Part shown: positions 17,504 to 24,485 of the stretch, in pieces
Position numbering within the stretch: position 1 is the first letter of the stretch
Layout of the letters: each line of letters starts with the position of its first letter
NCBI GenBank assembly: GCA_003554105.1
Contig: PWFQ01000035.1
Span: forward strand, 1 to 35,428
Length of the DNA stretch: 35,428 nucleotides
Reading direction: 5' to 3'
From: Clostridiaceae bacterium
GTDB lineage: Bacteria; Bacillota; Clostridia; Peptostreptococcales; T1SED10-28
Program-made: the position numbers and the translations under genes
The notes under the pieces: model-generated
Database searches by the model: none
Told to the model about the DNA's origin: nothing
What the model saw: only the letters and a program-made list of their open reading frames with translations

Positions 17504-18802
17504 TTATTCGGAGACTAAATATGCAAGAACAAGCTTCAGTGTATTTTCAATCGCATCCTGATGGGTTCTTTCATATCCATGGGAGGCAAACACCCCGGGT
17601 CCGATCAAACCGGCCTTGAAATCATTCCCTGAACGAAGAGCCGCGCTGGCATCAGAACCGTAAAACGGAAAGATATCTACCTGGTAAGGAATTTTATGAG
17701 TATTTCCCAGATCGATTAATTTTTTTCTGAATGAGAAATCATAGGGACCGGTTGAATCCTTTGCACAAATTGTCACGTCAAACTCTGTGGAAGTTTGACC
17801 ATCCCCCGGAGTTCCCATATCAATCGCTAAAAACTCCTTCGTCTTCTCAGGGATCCTTGCGCTGGCACCATGACCAACTTCCTCGTAGTTACTGAAAAAA
17901 AAGTGTGTTGTATATTCCGGAATGATTTTTTTACTGACAAGATGCTTAATCGTACCAAGTAGTATTGCTACGCCTGCTTTATCATCAATATGTCTTGATT
18001 TAATAAACCCACTTTTTGTAATCTTCGTTCTGGGATCTAGTGCAATAAAATCACCTACATTAATCCCCAGCTTCAATACATCTTCCTTTGAACTGACTTT
18101 TTCGTCAATTACTATTTCCATGTTTTCCACATTTCTTTCAATCTTTTTTGCGTCCCCATGAATATGCACAGAAGGCTTTGTTGTAAGAATCGTACCGGTA
18201 TATATTTTTTCATCCTGGGTATGAATCCAACAATCCTCTCCCTCTACGGAGTGCATCATATACCCGCCTATTGGATCAAACTTGATACGACCTGATGATT
18301 TAACCTCTTTAACCATAGCACCAAGAGTATCAAGATGAGCAGAAAGCGTTCGGTGCTCTTGATCATTTTTCCCTCTCAATGTCGCGACAATTGCACTTTT
18401 ATTCGTAATTTCATAGGGAACGCTATTTTCCTTTAGAAATTTTTCAATGTACTCTTCAATTTTACCTGTAAACCCGCTGGGACTTGGTATGTTAAACAAT
18501 TTCTCCATTTCCTTTATTGTGTCCTTCATGGTTTTTTTCATATCTCTGCCTCCTTTAAGAATAGCAAATCCTTTAACTTGTTTTTCTTTTCGGGATCTGG
18601 TCCATTTTTTTATTTCCGCTTCTCTCCTTTGTGCCTGTTGTTTTGTTGGATAAAACTCCCAATACACAAGTTTCACCGGACCCCTTCCCCGTGTATATTT
18701 CGCTCCGCTTCCCTCACTATGAGATGTAATTCTCCTGTTTAGATCATTGGTCCATCCGGTGTAATAACTACCATCTGAACACTCTATGATGTAAGCATAC
18801 AT
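17504..18802 (-). CDS. In-frame GIY-YIG nuclease domain - M42 aminopeptidase fusion
   Basis: One uninterrupted 432-residue frame holds two usually separate proteins. Residues 1-~75 are a complete UPF0213/YhbQ-type GIY-YIG domain (YIIECSDGSYYTGWTNDLNRR, AKYTRGRGPVKLVY, RREAEIKKW). Residues 88-432 (345 residues, the normal full length) are an M42 metallopeptidase. Likely metal and catalytic residues are H156 and D158 (SAHLD), D273/D274 (HIDDKAG), E307/E308 (NYEEVGHG), D328 (AIDMG) and H408/H414 (SHGYERTH). M42 enzymes are cytoplasmic aminopeptidases with two metal ions. At the junction an AAAGGAGG sits seven bases before the in-frame ATG of residue 88, so the peptidase can also be made alone. 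The outer ATG (18802) has its own AAAGGAG, overlapping the end of the upstream dehydrogenase gene, whose stop is five bases away. Confidence 0.85.
   Translation of the reverse strand: MYAYIIECSDGSYYTGWTNDLNRRITSHSEGSGAKYTRGRGPVKLVYWEFYPTKQQAQRREAEIKKWTRSRKEKQVKGFAILKGGRDMKKTMKDTIKEMEKLFNIPSPSGFTGKIEEYIEKFLKENSVPYEITNKSAIVATLRGKNDQEHRTLSAHLDTLGAMVKEVKSSGRIKFDPIGGYMMHSVEGEDCWIHTQDEKIYTGTILTTKPSVHIHGDAKKIERNVENMEIVIDEKVSSKEDVLKLGINVGDFIALDPRTKITKSGFIKSRHIDDKAGVAILLGTIKHLVSKKIIPEYTTHFFFSNYEEVGHGASARIPEKTKEFLAIDMGTPGDGQTSTEFDVTICAKDSTGPYDFSFRKKLIDLGNTHKIPYQVDIFPFYGSDASAALRSGNDFKAGLIGPGVFASHGYERTHQDAIENTLKLVLAYLVSE
18539..18556 (-). promoter_or_regulatory. Internal ribosome binding site and start for the M42 peptidase
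   Basis: The minus strand reads AAAGGAGG (18549-18556), seven bases, then ATG (18539-18541). This is a near-consensus Shine-Dalgarno signal placed ideally for an internal start at residue 88 of the fusion frame. It would give a 345-residue M42 peptidase of normal family length starting MKKTMKDTIKEMEKLFNIPS. Confidence 0.8.
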
Positions 18803-18807
18803 CTGAT

Positions 18808-19758
18808 CTAAACTCCTTTTTTCTTAAGTTTTTCAATCATATCGGAAACCATGCTTTCTATGCCGTATTCCGGTTTCCACCCCCATTGCTTTCTTGCTTC
18901 AGAATCATCCAGGGAATTTGGCCAGGATTCTGCGATTTTTTGTACACCGGGATTCACATCATAAGCTAAAGTGAACTCAGGAATATGTTTTTTAATCTCG
19001 TCAGCAAGCTCTTCAGGATCAAAGCTCATTGCGGTAATATTAAATGCATTGCGATGGATAAGCTTTTCTGGATCAGCTTCAAGAAGCTCAACAATTGCTC
19101 TTAGAGCATCGGGCATATACATCATGTCCATATATGTGCCTTTATCGATAAAACTCTTATAATGCTTGTTTTTTAGAGCTTCATAGAAGATGTGAACAGC
19201 ATAGTCAGTGGTTCCACCACCGGGCTTTGCTTCAGAGGAAATCAGCCCCGGGAAACGAATTCCCCTGGTATCGACACCAAATCGCTCGTAATAATAATCC
19301 GCTAATAGTTCTCCAGAAACTTTACTTATACCATAAATGGTTGTCGGTCTCATAATTGTATCCTGAGGAGTTTCCTCTTTGGGAGTGTCCGGTCCGAATA
19401 CAGCAATTGAAGAAGGAGTAAGAACTGCCAAGTCATTTTCTCTTGCAACCTCCAAAACATTAAGTAAACCATTCATATTAATATCCCATGCCATTTGAGG
19501 GTTTTCCTCACCTTTTGCAGATAAAATCGCAGCCAGATGAATAATATGGGTGATTGAATACTCTTTAACAACACGCTCTAAGGCCGCCCTCGACAACACA
19601 TCAACTTTCTCAACAGGGCCTTTCTTAAGCAAAAAGTGATCATCCGGAATGGTCCGACTTGAGGGAATTACATTTTCATCCCCATATATCTCTCTCATGT
19701 AGACCGTGAGATCTGTTCCAATTTGACCCAGGGCACCAGTGATTAGGATTTTTTTCAT
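18808..19758 (-). CDS. L-threonine 3-dehydrogenase, short-chain (NAD-dependent epimerase fold)
   Basis: An extended short-chain dehydrogenase that oxidises L-threonine to 2-amino-3-oxobutyrate with NAD+. The 316-residue chain opens KKILITGALGQIGTDL (nucleotide-binding GxxGxxG), has YGISK (catalytic Tyr-x-x-x-Lys) and PSSIAVFGPDTP, and near the end carries NPGVQKIAESWPNSLDDSEARKQWGWKPEY, which is characteristic of this threonine dehydrogenase group rather than of sugar epimerases. An in-frame ATG at 19809 would add 17 residues, but the ATG at 19758 has GAGGAGG nine bases upstream and begins the fold correctly. It is the first gene of an operon with the GIY-YIG/M42 gene. The usual partner ligase (kbl) is not in the window. 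Confidence 0.88.
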   Translation of the reverse strand: MKKILITGALGQIGTDLTVYMREIYGDENVIPSSRTIPDDHFLLKKGPVEKVDVLSRAALERVVKEYSITHIIHLAAILSAKGEENPQMAWDINMNGLLNVLEVARENDLAVLTPSSIAVFGPDTPKEETPQDTIMRPTTIYGISKVSGELLADYYYERFGVDTRGIRFPGLISSEAKPGGGTTDYAVHIFYEALKNKHYKSFIDKGTYMDMMYMPDALRAIVELLEADPEKLIHRNAFNITAMSFDPEELADEIKKHIPEFTLAYDVNPGVQKIAESWPNSLDDSEARKQWGWKPEYGIESMVSDMIEKLKKKGV

Positions 19759-19798
19759 ATAGTATTTCCTCCTCATATGATTAATTTCATTCAGTAAT

Positions 19799-19827
19799 CT
19801 TATACCCATGATATCATAAAATCACAA
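19799..19827 (-). promoter_or_regulatory. Sigma-A promoter of the threonine dehydrogenase operon
   Basis: On the minus strand TTGTGA (19822-19827) and TATAAG (19799-19804) are separated by 17 bases, about 41 bases before the start at 19758. It begins immediately after the pspC terminator, overlapping its T-run. Confidence 0.6.
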
Positions 19828-19857
19828 ATAAAAACCTTGGTTTTTGATCACCAAGGT
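19823..19857 (-). terminator. Terminator after the pspC pair
   Basis: An 8-bp stem, ACCTTGG (from 19834) with CCAAGGT (to 19857), has a loop of about eight bases and is followed on the minus strand by TTTTTATTTG. Confidence 0.8.
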
Positions 19858-19878
19858 GGAAATATTCAATGAAATTGA

Positions 19879-20394
19879 CTATCTTCGATCACGAAGTTCT
19901 TTTACTATAAAAGCTGCTCCTAATGCGATAAGTCCTATGGAAGCAAGATATCGAAAATTAAACAGTTGAAAAACAAAAAAACGATGATTGATCAGGCTCA
20001 GACCTGCAATTACAAGAATTAATCCTATAATATACTGAGATAGATTAGTATCGTTGCCTTTTGTTTCGGTCTCTACTTCACTCTGCTCATAGGAGGCTTC
20101 TATTTCCTTATACTCATCATTATCAGCCCTGTCAACTGTTGAATAATCTTCTTTGCTTTCCATTTCTGAGTATGATCCTTCCTGGTTGTTTTTCCGTTGA
20201 TTATTATCACCAGGTCTCTGGGGCATAATAATCGCAGCAATTATATAGGCGAGAATTCCTGATCCTCCTGCAAAAACAAAGAGCACCCACGCAAGTCGAA
20301 CAAGGGTTGAATCAATTTTGAAATATTCAGCAATTCCGCCACACACTCCGGCAATCTTTTTGTCGGTATTTGACACATACAGTCTTTTCTCCAT
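19879..20394 (-). CDS. PspC domain membrane protein (two-module)
   Basis: A 171-residue membrane protein. Residues 1-60 are a PspC domain ([50 protein letters not shown]) with one or two membrane helices. An acidic, hydrophilic linker (about 61-115) follows, then a C-terminal pair of hydrophobic segments (about 118-160) with a basic end. PspC proteins belong to envelope-stress systems; in Firmicutes they are often tied to LiaF-like sensors, which the C-terminal half may resemble. The ATG has AAAGGAG upstream. It lies 24 bases after a shorter PspC gene whose first 60 residues are very similar, so the two look like a tandem duplication with an added C-terminal module. Confidence 0.85.
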   Translation of the reverse strand: MEKRLYVSNTDKKIAGVCGGIAEYFKIDSTLVRLAWVLFVFAGGSGILAYIIAAIIMPQRPGDNNQRKNNQEGSYSEMESKEDYSTVDRADNDEYKEIEASYEQSEVETETKGNDTNLSQYIIGLILVIAGLSLINHRFFVFQLFNFRYLASIGLIALGAAFIVKELRDRR

Positions 20395-20418
20395 GTATTT
20401 TCTCCTTTCTGATTGTAG

Positions 20419-20616
20419 TTAATAGGTTGAATGAGGTCTTCTTGGAATGATCAGCATTCCAATAAGATATCCGATAATTCCAGCTCCACCCATGAGTGAA
20501 AAAACAACCCACAGTAATCGAACAAGAGTCGGATCGATATTCAAGTATTCTCCAATCCCTCCACAAACACCTGCTATTTTTTTGTCGTCATCTGATAAAT
20601 AGAGTTTTTTGTTCAT
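20419..20616 (-). CDS. Small PspC domain protein
   Basis: A 65-residue protein made only of a PspC domain: [59 protein letters not shown]. It has two closely spaced hydrophobic stretches. Its length is typical for stand-alone PspC proteins. The ATG is preceded by AAAGGGG. It is upstream of, and probably co-transcribed with, the longer PspC gene. A perfect 13-bp palindrome (GTTAAACTTTAAC, 20655-20667) lies in its promoter region and could be an operator. Confidence 0.85.
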   Translation of the reverse strand: MNKKLYLSDDDKKIAGVCGGIGEYLNIDPTLVRLLWVVFSLMGGAGIIGYLIGMLIIPRRPHSTY

Positions 20617-20684
20617 TCGCCAAACCCCTTTCTTTCATTTCTACTTTTATATACGTTAAACTTTAACAGAAAGTCTGAAATATT

Positions 20685-20714
20685 ACAAAAAAAATGCCCC
20701 TAGAGGGCATTTTT
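20685..20714. terminator. Terminator after the PrcB-domain lipoprotein
   Basis: A stem, AAAATGCCC (20691-20699) with GGGCATTTT (20705-20713), has a 5-base loop. On the minus strand it is followed by eight T's, ending the lipoprotein transcript. A five-T run follows the stem on the plus strand too. Confidence 0.88.
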
Positions 20715-20723
20715 ACAGAGATT

Positions 20724-21251
20724 TTATTCTGCTATCAGTATTGTTTGCACTTCTTCATAGTCAACATGTTCTTGAACTTCAAACAAAACTGTTGGATAGG
20801 TAAGAGCTTGAGTTACCATATCATCAGGTCCTGGTCTGTTCAGTTTATAAATGACTGTTAATGTTCCATTCTCAAGGGCTTCATCAACAATTTCCAAACT
20901 GAAACCTCCAGTTGGTTTTTCTCCTGCCGCAATTAGATATAGATTGCTTTCTTCAAATCGATAGGTTCCTTCCTCTATTCGATTTGCCTCCACCCATTCC
21001 TGTATTTCTTTAGAAACATCTTCAGGAAATCCTATTAAATCAAAGTTTTCCTCATCATTCACATCATTTTCCTCCGATTCATCATTGTTTTCTTCAGATC
21101 CGTTTTCATCATCATTCGGCAGATCCACTTCACTGTCATTTCCGGGGTCATCATTGAGGTCATTTTCCGAGTCGGCATTCGTACAACCGACCATTGTCAT
21201 TGCAAAGACAAGCATAACTGCTACACACATCCAGCAAATATTTTTAAACAT
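20724..21251 (-). CDS. Lipoprotein with PrcB C-terminal-type domain
   Basis: A 175-residue exported lipoprotein. A signal peptide (KNICWMCVAVMLVFAMTMVGC) ends in a lipobox cysteine, giving a membrane-anchored extracytoplasmic protein. An acidic Asp/Glu/Asn-rich linker (about 45 residues, low complexity) follows, then a C-terminal domain with YLIAAGEKPTGGFSLEIVD and VLFEV, which resembles the PrcB C-terminal (protease-complex stabilising) domain. The ATG at 21251 is used because GGGAGGGAG lies just before it; an in-frame ATG at 21266 has no ribosome site. It is a single-gene transcript with its own terminator at 20685-20714. The biological role is unknown. Confidence 0.78.
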   Translation of the reverse strand: MFKNICWMCVAVMLVFAMTMVGCTNADSENDLNDDPGNDSEVDLPNDDENGSEENNDESEENDVNDEENFDLIGFPEDVSKEIQEWVEANRIEEGTYRFEESNLYLIAAGEKPTGGFSLEIVDEALENGTLTVIYKLNRPGPDDMVTQALTYPTVLFEVQEHVDYEEVQTILIAE

Positions 21252-21324
21252 TATTCTCCCTCCCAATCGATCCTATTTAGTTTCCTTACAAGTTTAAGAC
21301 GAAGTATAAACCTTCCATGTTCCA

Positions 21325-21330
21325 ATTATA
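21325..21330 (-). promoter_or_regulatory. Possible -10 box of the lipoprotein gene
   Basis: The minus strand has a perfect TATAAT 73 bases before the start codon. The -35 position falls in the T-run of the tRNA terminator and matches poorly (AGGTTT), so the promoter is only tentative. Confidence 0.3.
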
Positions 21331-21342
21331 CCCCTCCAAATA

Positions 21343-21383
21343 TAAAAAAACCTATAACATCGAATTTCTCAAATGTTATAGGT
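21343..21383 (-). terminator. Terminator after tRNA-Pro
   Basis: An 11-bp stem, ACCTATAACAT (21350-21360) with ATGTTATAGGT (21373-21383), has a 12-base loop and is followed on the minus strand by seven T's. It begins nine bases beyond the tRNA 3' end. Confidence 0.85.
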
Positions 21384-21391
21384 ATCATTCG

Positions 21392-21467
21392 TGGTCGGAA
21401 TGGGCGGACTCGAACCGCCGACCTCACGCCCCCCAGACGTGCGTTCTGCCAACTGAACTACATCCCG
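21392..21467 (-). tRNA. tRNA-Pro (anticodon GGG)
   Basis: A 76-base cloverleaf on the minus strand. The acceptor stem CGGGATG pairs with CATTCCG (one G-T pair), followed by A and an encoded CCA end. The D-arm is GTTCAGTTGGCAGAAC. The anticodon stem CACGT/GCGTG encloses a 7-base loop CTGGGGG, giving anticodon GGG. The T-arm GGCGGTTCGAGTCCGCC is canonical. It has its own promoter (21485-21513) and terminator (21343-21383), so it is expressed independently of gpsA. It reads CCC and CCU proline codons. Confidence 0.95.
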
Positions 21468-21484
21468 TTCAAACTACAAAATTA

Positions 21485-21513
21485 ATTGTACTGGTTTTCA
21501 TTGGAAAAGTCAA
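21485..21513 (-). promoter_or_regulatory. Promoter of tRNA-Pro
   Basis: On the minus strand TTGACT (21508-21513) and TACAAT (21485-21490) are exactly 17 bases apart, and transcription should start about 10 bases before the tRNA 5' end. This is the strongest sigma-A match I found in the window. Confidence 0.85.
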
Positions 21514-21530
21514 TAGATTTCACGGCACTT

Positions 21531-22562
21531 CTACCATTGTAAGTCTCGGTCATCAACAATTTCCTCTAATTCATTTTTCATTCGTCGACCCATGAGATTT
21601 TTAACCGCATCTTCCGCTTTTCCGTCAGTGTAAATTACCTGATAAATTTGTTCGGTAATCGGCATTTCGATCCCGAATTCTTTCGAGAGTTCATAGGCGG
21701 ACTCCGTTGTTTTTATTCCCTCTACAACCATGCCGATTTCCTTCAAGGTATCTTCGAGACTGGCACCTTTGCCAATAAGGATCCCTGCACGCCGATTTCG
21801 ACTATGCATGCTGGTGCACGTGACGATTAAGTCCCCTATCCCGGTAAGGCCTGCAAAGGTTGAGATGTTTGCACCCATTGCTTCTCCTAGCCGTGCAATT
21901 TCTCTAATTCCCCGGGTTATGAGTGCAGCTTTTGCATTATCTCCATATCCGAGCCCATCAGAAATCCCGGCTCCGAAAGCAATAATATTTTTTAGTGCTC
22001 CTCCCAGTTCCACACCAACAACGTCCGGGTTTGTATAGACTCTTAAATAATGATTGGAGAACACATCCTGTACCATTTCCGCCCATATTTTCTTCTTTGA
22101 TGATGCTACAACCGTCGTCGGCATTCCCTTGGAAGCTTCCTCTGCATGGGAAGGACCGGATAATACGACAAAGGGCTGGTTGCCAAGTTCCTCTTCAATG
22201 ATTTCCGAAATTCTTTTTTTTGTTCCCGTTTCCAGACCTTTTGCAACGTTTATCAGTATCTGGTCCGGCTCTATGTGCCCTTTGATTTTTCCCAGAACAC
22301 TTCTGATTGATTGCGTAGGGACAGATAGTAAAAGGAGATCCTTCCCCTTTATCGCTTCATCAAGATCCACAGTATACTGTATTTCATTTGGCAGCTGTAT
22401 TCCAGGTAAATATTTAGGATTTTCACCGGTTTTATGAATAGTGTCAAGTTGCTCTTTACTTCGCATCCATAAATGGACATCGTGATGATTTTGGACTAAA
22501 ATCATACTCAAAGCTGTGCCCCAGCTTCCTGCTCCTATGACGGCAATACTCTTTCGACTCAT
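21531..22562 (-). CDS. gpsA: Glycerol-3-phosphate dehydrogenase [NAD(P)+]
   Basis: A cytoplasmic enzyme that reduces dihydroxyacetone phosphate to sn-glycerol-3-phosphate, the backbone of phospholipids and substrate of the neighbouring PlsY. The 343-residue chain starts with the nucleotide-binding VIGAGSWGTAL, carries the family blocks VLSGPSHAEE, GALKNIIAFGAGISDGLGYGDNAKAALITRG and TFAGLTGIGDLIVTCTS with the expected catalytic lysine in ALKN, and ends after the helical domain (ITEQIYQVIY). The ATG has GAGGG upstream. It is the last protein gene of the DUF512-der-plsY-gpsA operon; the plsY stop is 11 bases before its start. Confidence 0.97.
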   Translation of the reverse strand: MSRKSIAVIGAGSWGTALSMILVQNHHDVHLWMRSKEQLDTIHKTGENPKYLPGIQLPNEIQYTVDLDEAIKGKDLLLLSVPTQSIRSVLGKIKGHIEPDQILINVAKGLETGTKKRISEIIEEELGNQPFVVLSGPSHAEEASKGMPTTVVASSKKKIWAEMVQDVFSNHYLRVYTNPDVVGVELGGALKNIIAFGAGISDGLGYGDNAKAALITRGIREIARLGEAMGANISTFAGLTGIGDLIVTCTSMHSRNRRAGILIGKGASLEDTLKEIGMVVEGIKTTESAYELSKEFGIEMPITEQIYQVIYTDGKAEDAVKNLMGRRMKNELEEIVDDRDLQW

Positions 22563-22573
22563 ACTAAACCCTC

Positions 22574-23161
22574 CTAAACTCCTTTTTTTCCAGTAATCTT
22601 TTTTTCTTCTCCACGTAACAACCTTGCAATATTCTCTTTATGTCGATATAGGGCCATTGCCGCTAAAATCACTCCAAAAAGTGCCTGTTCCCGACTAAAG
22701 AGAATCATAAACAGTCCAAAAGTCGTTATACCTACCATTGAACCCAATGAAACGATTTTTGATATATATAGAGTTGCAAGTCCGATGATTAAAGCCAAAA
22801 ATCCATAGAGAGGGTGCACAATTAAAGTGATTCCAATTGTCGTTGCGACTCCCTTTCCACCTTTAAACTTTAGAATAATCGGCCAGTTGTGACCGATCAC
22901 AACAAAAATTCCTGCAATTAATATTACCTGTTCACCAAAAATCGCCCAGGTAATGAGTATCCCCGCAATCCCTTTAAAAGCATCCACAAGGAATGTAAGG
23001 GCAGCCATCTTCTTTCCTAAAACTCTTAAAACATTGGTTGACCCTGCATTACCGCTTCCATGCTCTCGGATATCAATATTCTTTGCAAGCTTCCCGAATA
23101 AATATGAAGGCGAGAGATTTCCAATGAAATATGCAATGACAGCAGTTATAATATATTCCAT
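22574..23161 (-). CDS. plsY: Glycerol-3-phosphate acyltransferase PlsY
   Basis: An integral membrane enzyme that acylates glycerol-3-phosphate with acyl phosphate (made by PlsX) to form lysophosphatidic acid. It has 195 residues and about five membrane helices. The three signature loops are all present: REHGSGNAGSTNVLRVLG (acceptor/phosphate site), IGHNWPIILKFKGGKGVATT, and a C-terminal RHKENIARLLRGEE. The ATG at 23161 follows GGGGGAATA, one base after the der stop. Its neighbour gpsA makes its substrate. A FapR-like site in the operon leader would fit control by malonyl-CoA. Confidence 0.97.
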   Translation of the reverse strand: MEYIITAVIAYFIGNLSPSYLFGKLAKNIDIREHGSGNAGSTNVLRVLGKKMAALTFLVDAFKGIAGILITWAIFGEQVILIAGIFVVIGHNWPIILKFKGGKGVATTIGITLIVHPLYGFLALIIGLATLYISKIVSLGSMVGITTFGLFMILFSREQALFGVILAAMALYRHKENIARLLRGEEKKITGKKGV

Positions 23162-23162
23162 A

Positions 23163-24485
23163 TTATTCCCCCTTTGTTTTTTCTTTTAGAATGAATCTTA
23201 TGGGAGTTCCATCGAAGCCGAAATTTTCTCTAAGTTTATTTGTAAGATATCTTAAATATGAAAAATGTGCAAGGTCTTTATCGTTAACAAACAAAATAAA
23301 TGTAGGAGGTTTAATCCCAGCTTGTGTGGCATAATAGATTTTTAACTTTTTTCCTTTGTCCGAAGGCGGAGAGTTAAGCAGTACCGCTTCACCAATTATT
23401 TCATTCAATAATCCGGTGGTCAGCCGTGTTGCGTTTTGATTTGCAACAGATTTGATCGTATCGATAATCTGATGGGTTCTCTGACCGGTCACAGCGGAAA
23501 CAAAAATAATTGGAGCGTAGTAGCAGTAAGCTAACTCATTTCGAACTTCCTTAATATATTTGTTCATGGTTTTTGTGTCTTTCTCTACAAGATCCCATTT
23601 ATTAACAACGATAACCAGTCCCTTACCATTCTCATGAGAGTAGCCTGCAATTTTTTTATCCTGTTCTGTGACTCCCTCAAGAGCATCAATCACTAAAAGG
23701 CAAACATCAGCCCGCTCTACTGCTGTAACAGATCGAATCACACTGTACCTCTCAATGTTTTCCTTTACACGACTTTTCCTGCGTATTCCTGCAGTGTCAA
23801 TAAAGACATAACGATCCTCCTTATGGGTAAAGGGTGTATCGATCGCATCTCTTGTCGTACCTGCAATCTCACTGACGATCACCCGCTCTTCGCCGAGAAT
23901 TTTATTGATTAAGGATGATTTTCCTACATTCGGTTTTCCAATGACCGCTACTTTTACCACATCATCGTCATAATCACTATCCTCTCGATTGAGAAAATGC
24001 GCAACAATTTCATCGAGAAGATCACCAATGTTATATCCCAAAGCTGAAGAAATTTCTACTGGATTCCCAAGACCAAGCTCATAAAAATCATAAAGATAGG
24101 GAGAAGAATCTCTTGTGTCCACTTTATTAATGGTCAATATAACAGGTTTTCTGGATTTTCTTAACATGTTTGCTATCTCTCTGTCACTGGCAGTCAGCCC
24201 TTCTCGACCATCCACAATAAACAGAATCACATCCGCAGTTTCTACTGCAAGTTCCGCTTGCCTTCTCATCTGAGCCGGGATAATCTCTTTCGACTCCGGT
24301 TCAATTCCACCGGTATCGATTAAATGAAAATGATGATTCAGCCATTCTGCCTCTACATAAATTCTATCCCTGGTCACACCGGGAGTATCCTCAACAATCG
24401 AAATTCTTTTCCCTGCAATTTTATTGAATAAAGTTGATTTTCCAACGTTTGGTCTTCCAACTACAGCTACAATCGGTTTACTCAT
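23163..24485 (-). CDS. der: Ribosome assembly GTPase Der (EngA)
   Basis: An essential tandem GTPase for 50S ribosomal subunit maturation. The 440-residue protein has two G domains with P-loops GRPNVGKS (10-17) and GKPNVGKS (183-190), G3 motifs DTGG and DTAG, and NKVD and NKWD G4 motifs. A C-terminal KH-like domain (about 355-440) ends in a lysine/arginine-rich tail. The ATG follows the DUF512 stop directly and shares GAGGTGA as ribosome site, so the two are translationally coupled. The der-plsY-gpsA order is common in Firmicutes. Confidence 0.97.
   Translation of the reverse strand: MSKPIVAVVGRPNVGKSTLFNKIAGKRISIVEDTPGVTRDRIYVEAEWLNHHFHLIDTGGIEPESKEIIPAQMRRQAELAVETADVILFIVDGREGLTASDREIANMLRKSRKPVILTINKVDTRDSSPYLYDFYELGLGNPVEISSALGYNIGDLLDEIVAHFLNREDSDYDDDVVKVAVIGKPNVGKSSLINKILGEERVIVSEIAGTTRDAIDTPFTHKEDRYVFIDTAGIRRKSRVKENIERYSVIRSVTAVERADVCLLVIDALEGVTEQDKKIAGYSHENGKGLVIVVNKWDLVEKDTKTMNKYIKEVRNELAYCYYAPIIFVSAVTGQRTHQIIDTIKSVANQNATRLTTGLLNEIIGEAVLLNSPPSDKGKKLKIYYATQAGIKPPTFILFVNDKDLAHFSYLRYLTNKLRENFGFDGTPIRFILKEKTKGE

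Noticed and set aside
20617-20690. A SigW-type (ECF) promoter before the pspC pair
   Set aside because: A CGTA is present in the right region, but no TGAAAC-like -35 is found at 16-17 bases.
21317-21595. A 92-codon plus-strand open frame over the tRNA
   Set aside because: It covers the antisense of tRNA-Pro and its signals. Such frames often get wrongly annotated; the tRNA explains the sequence.
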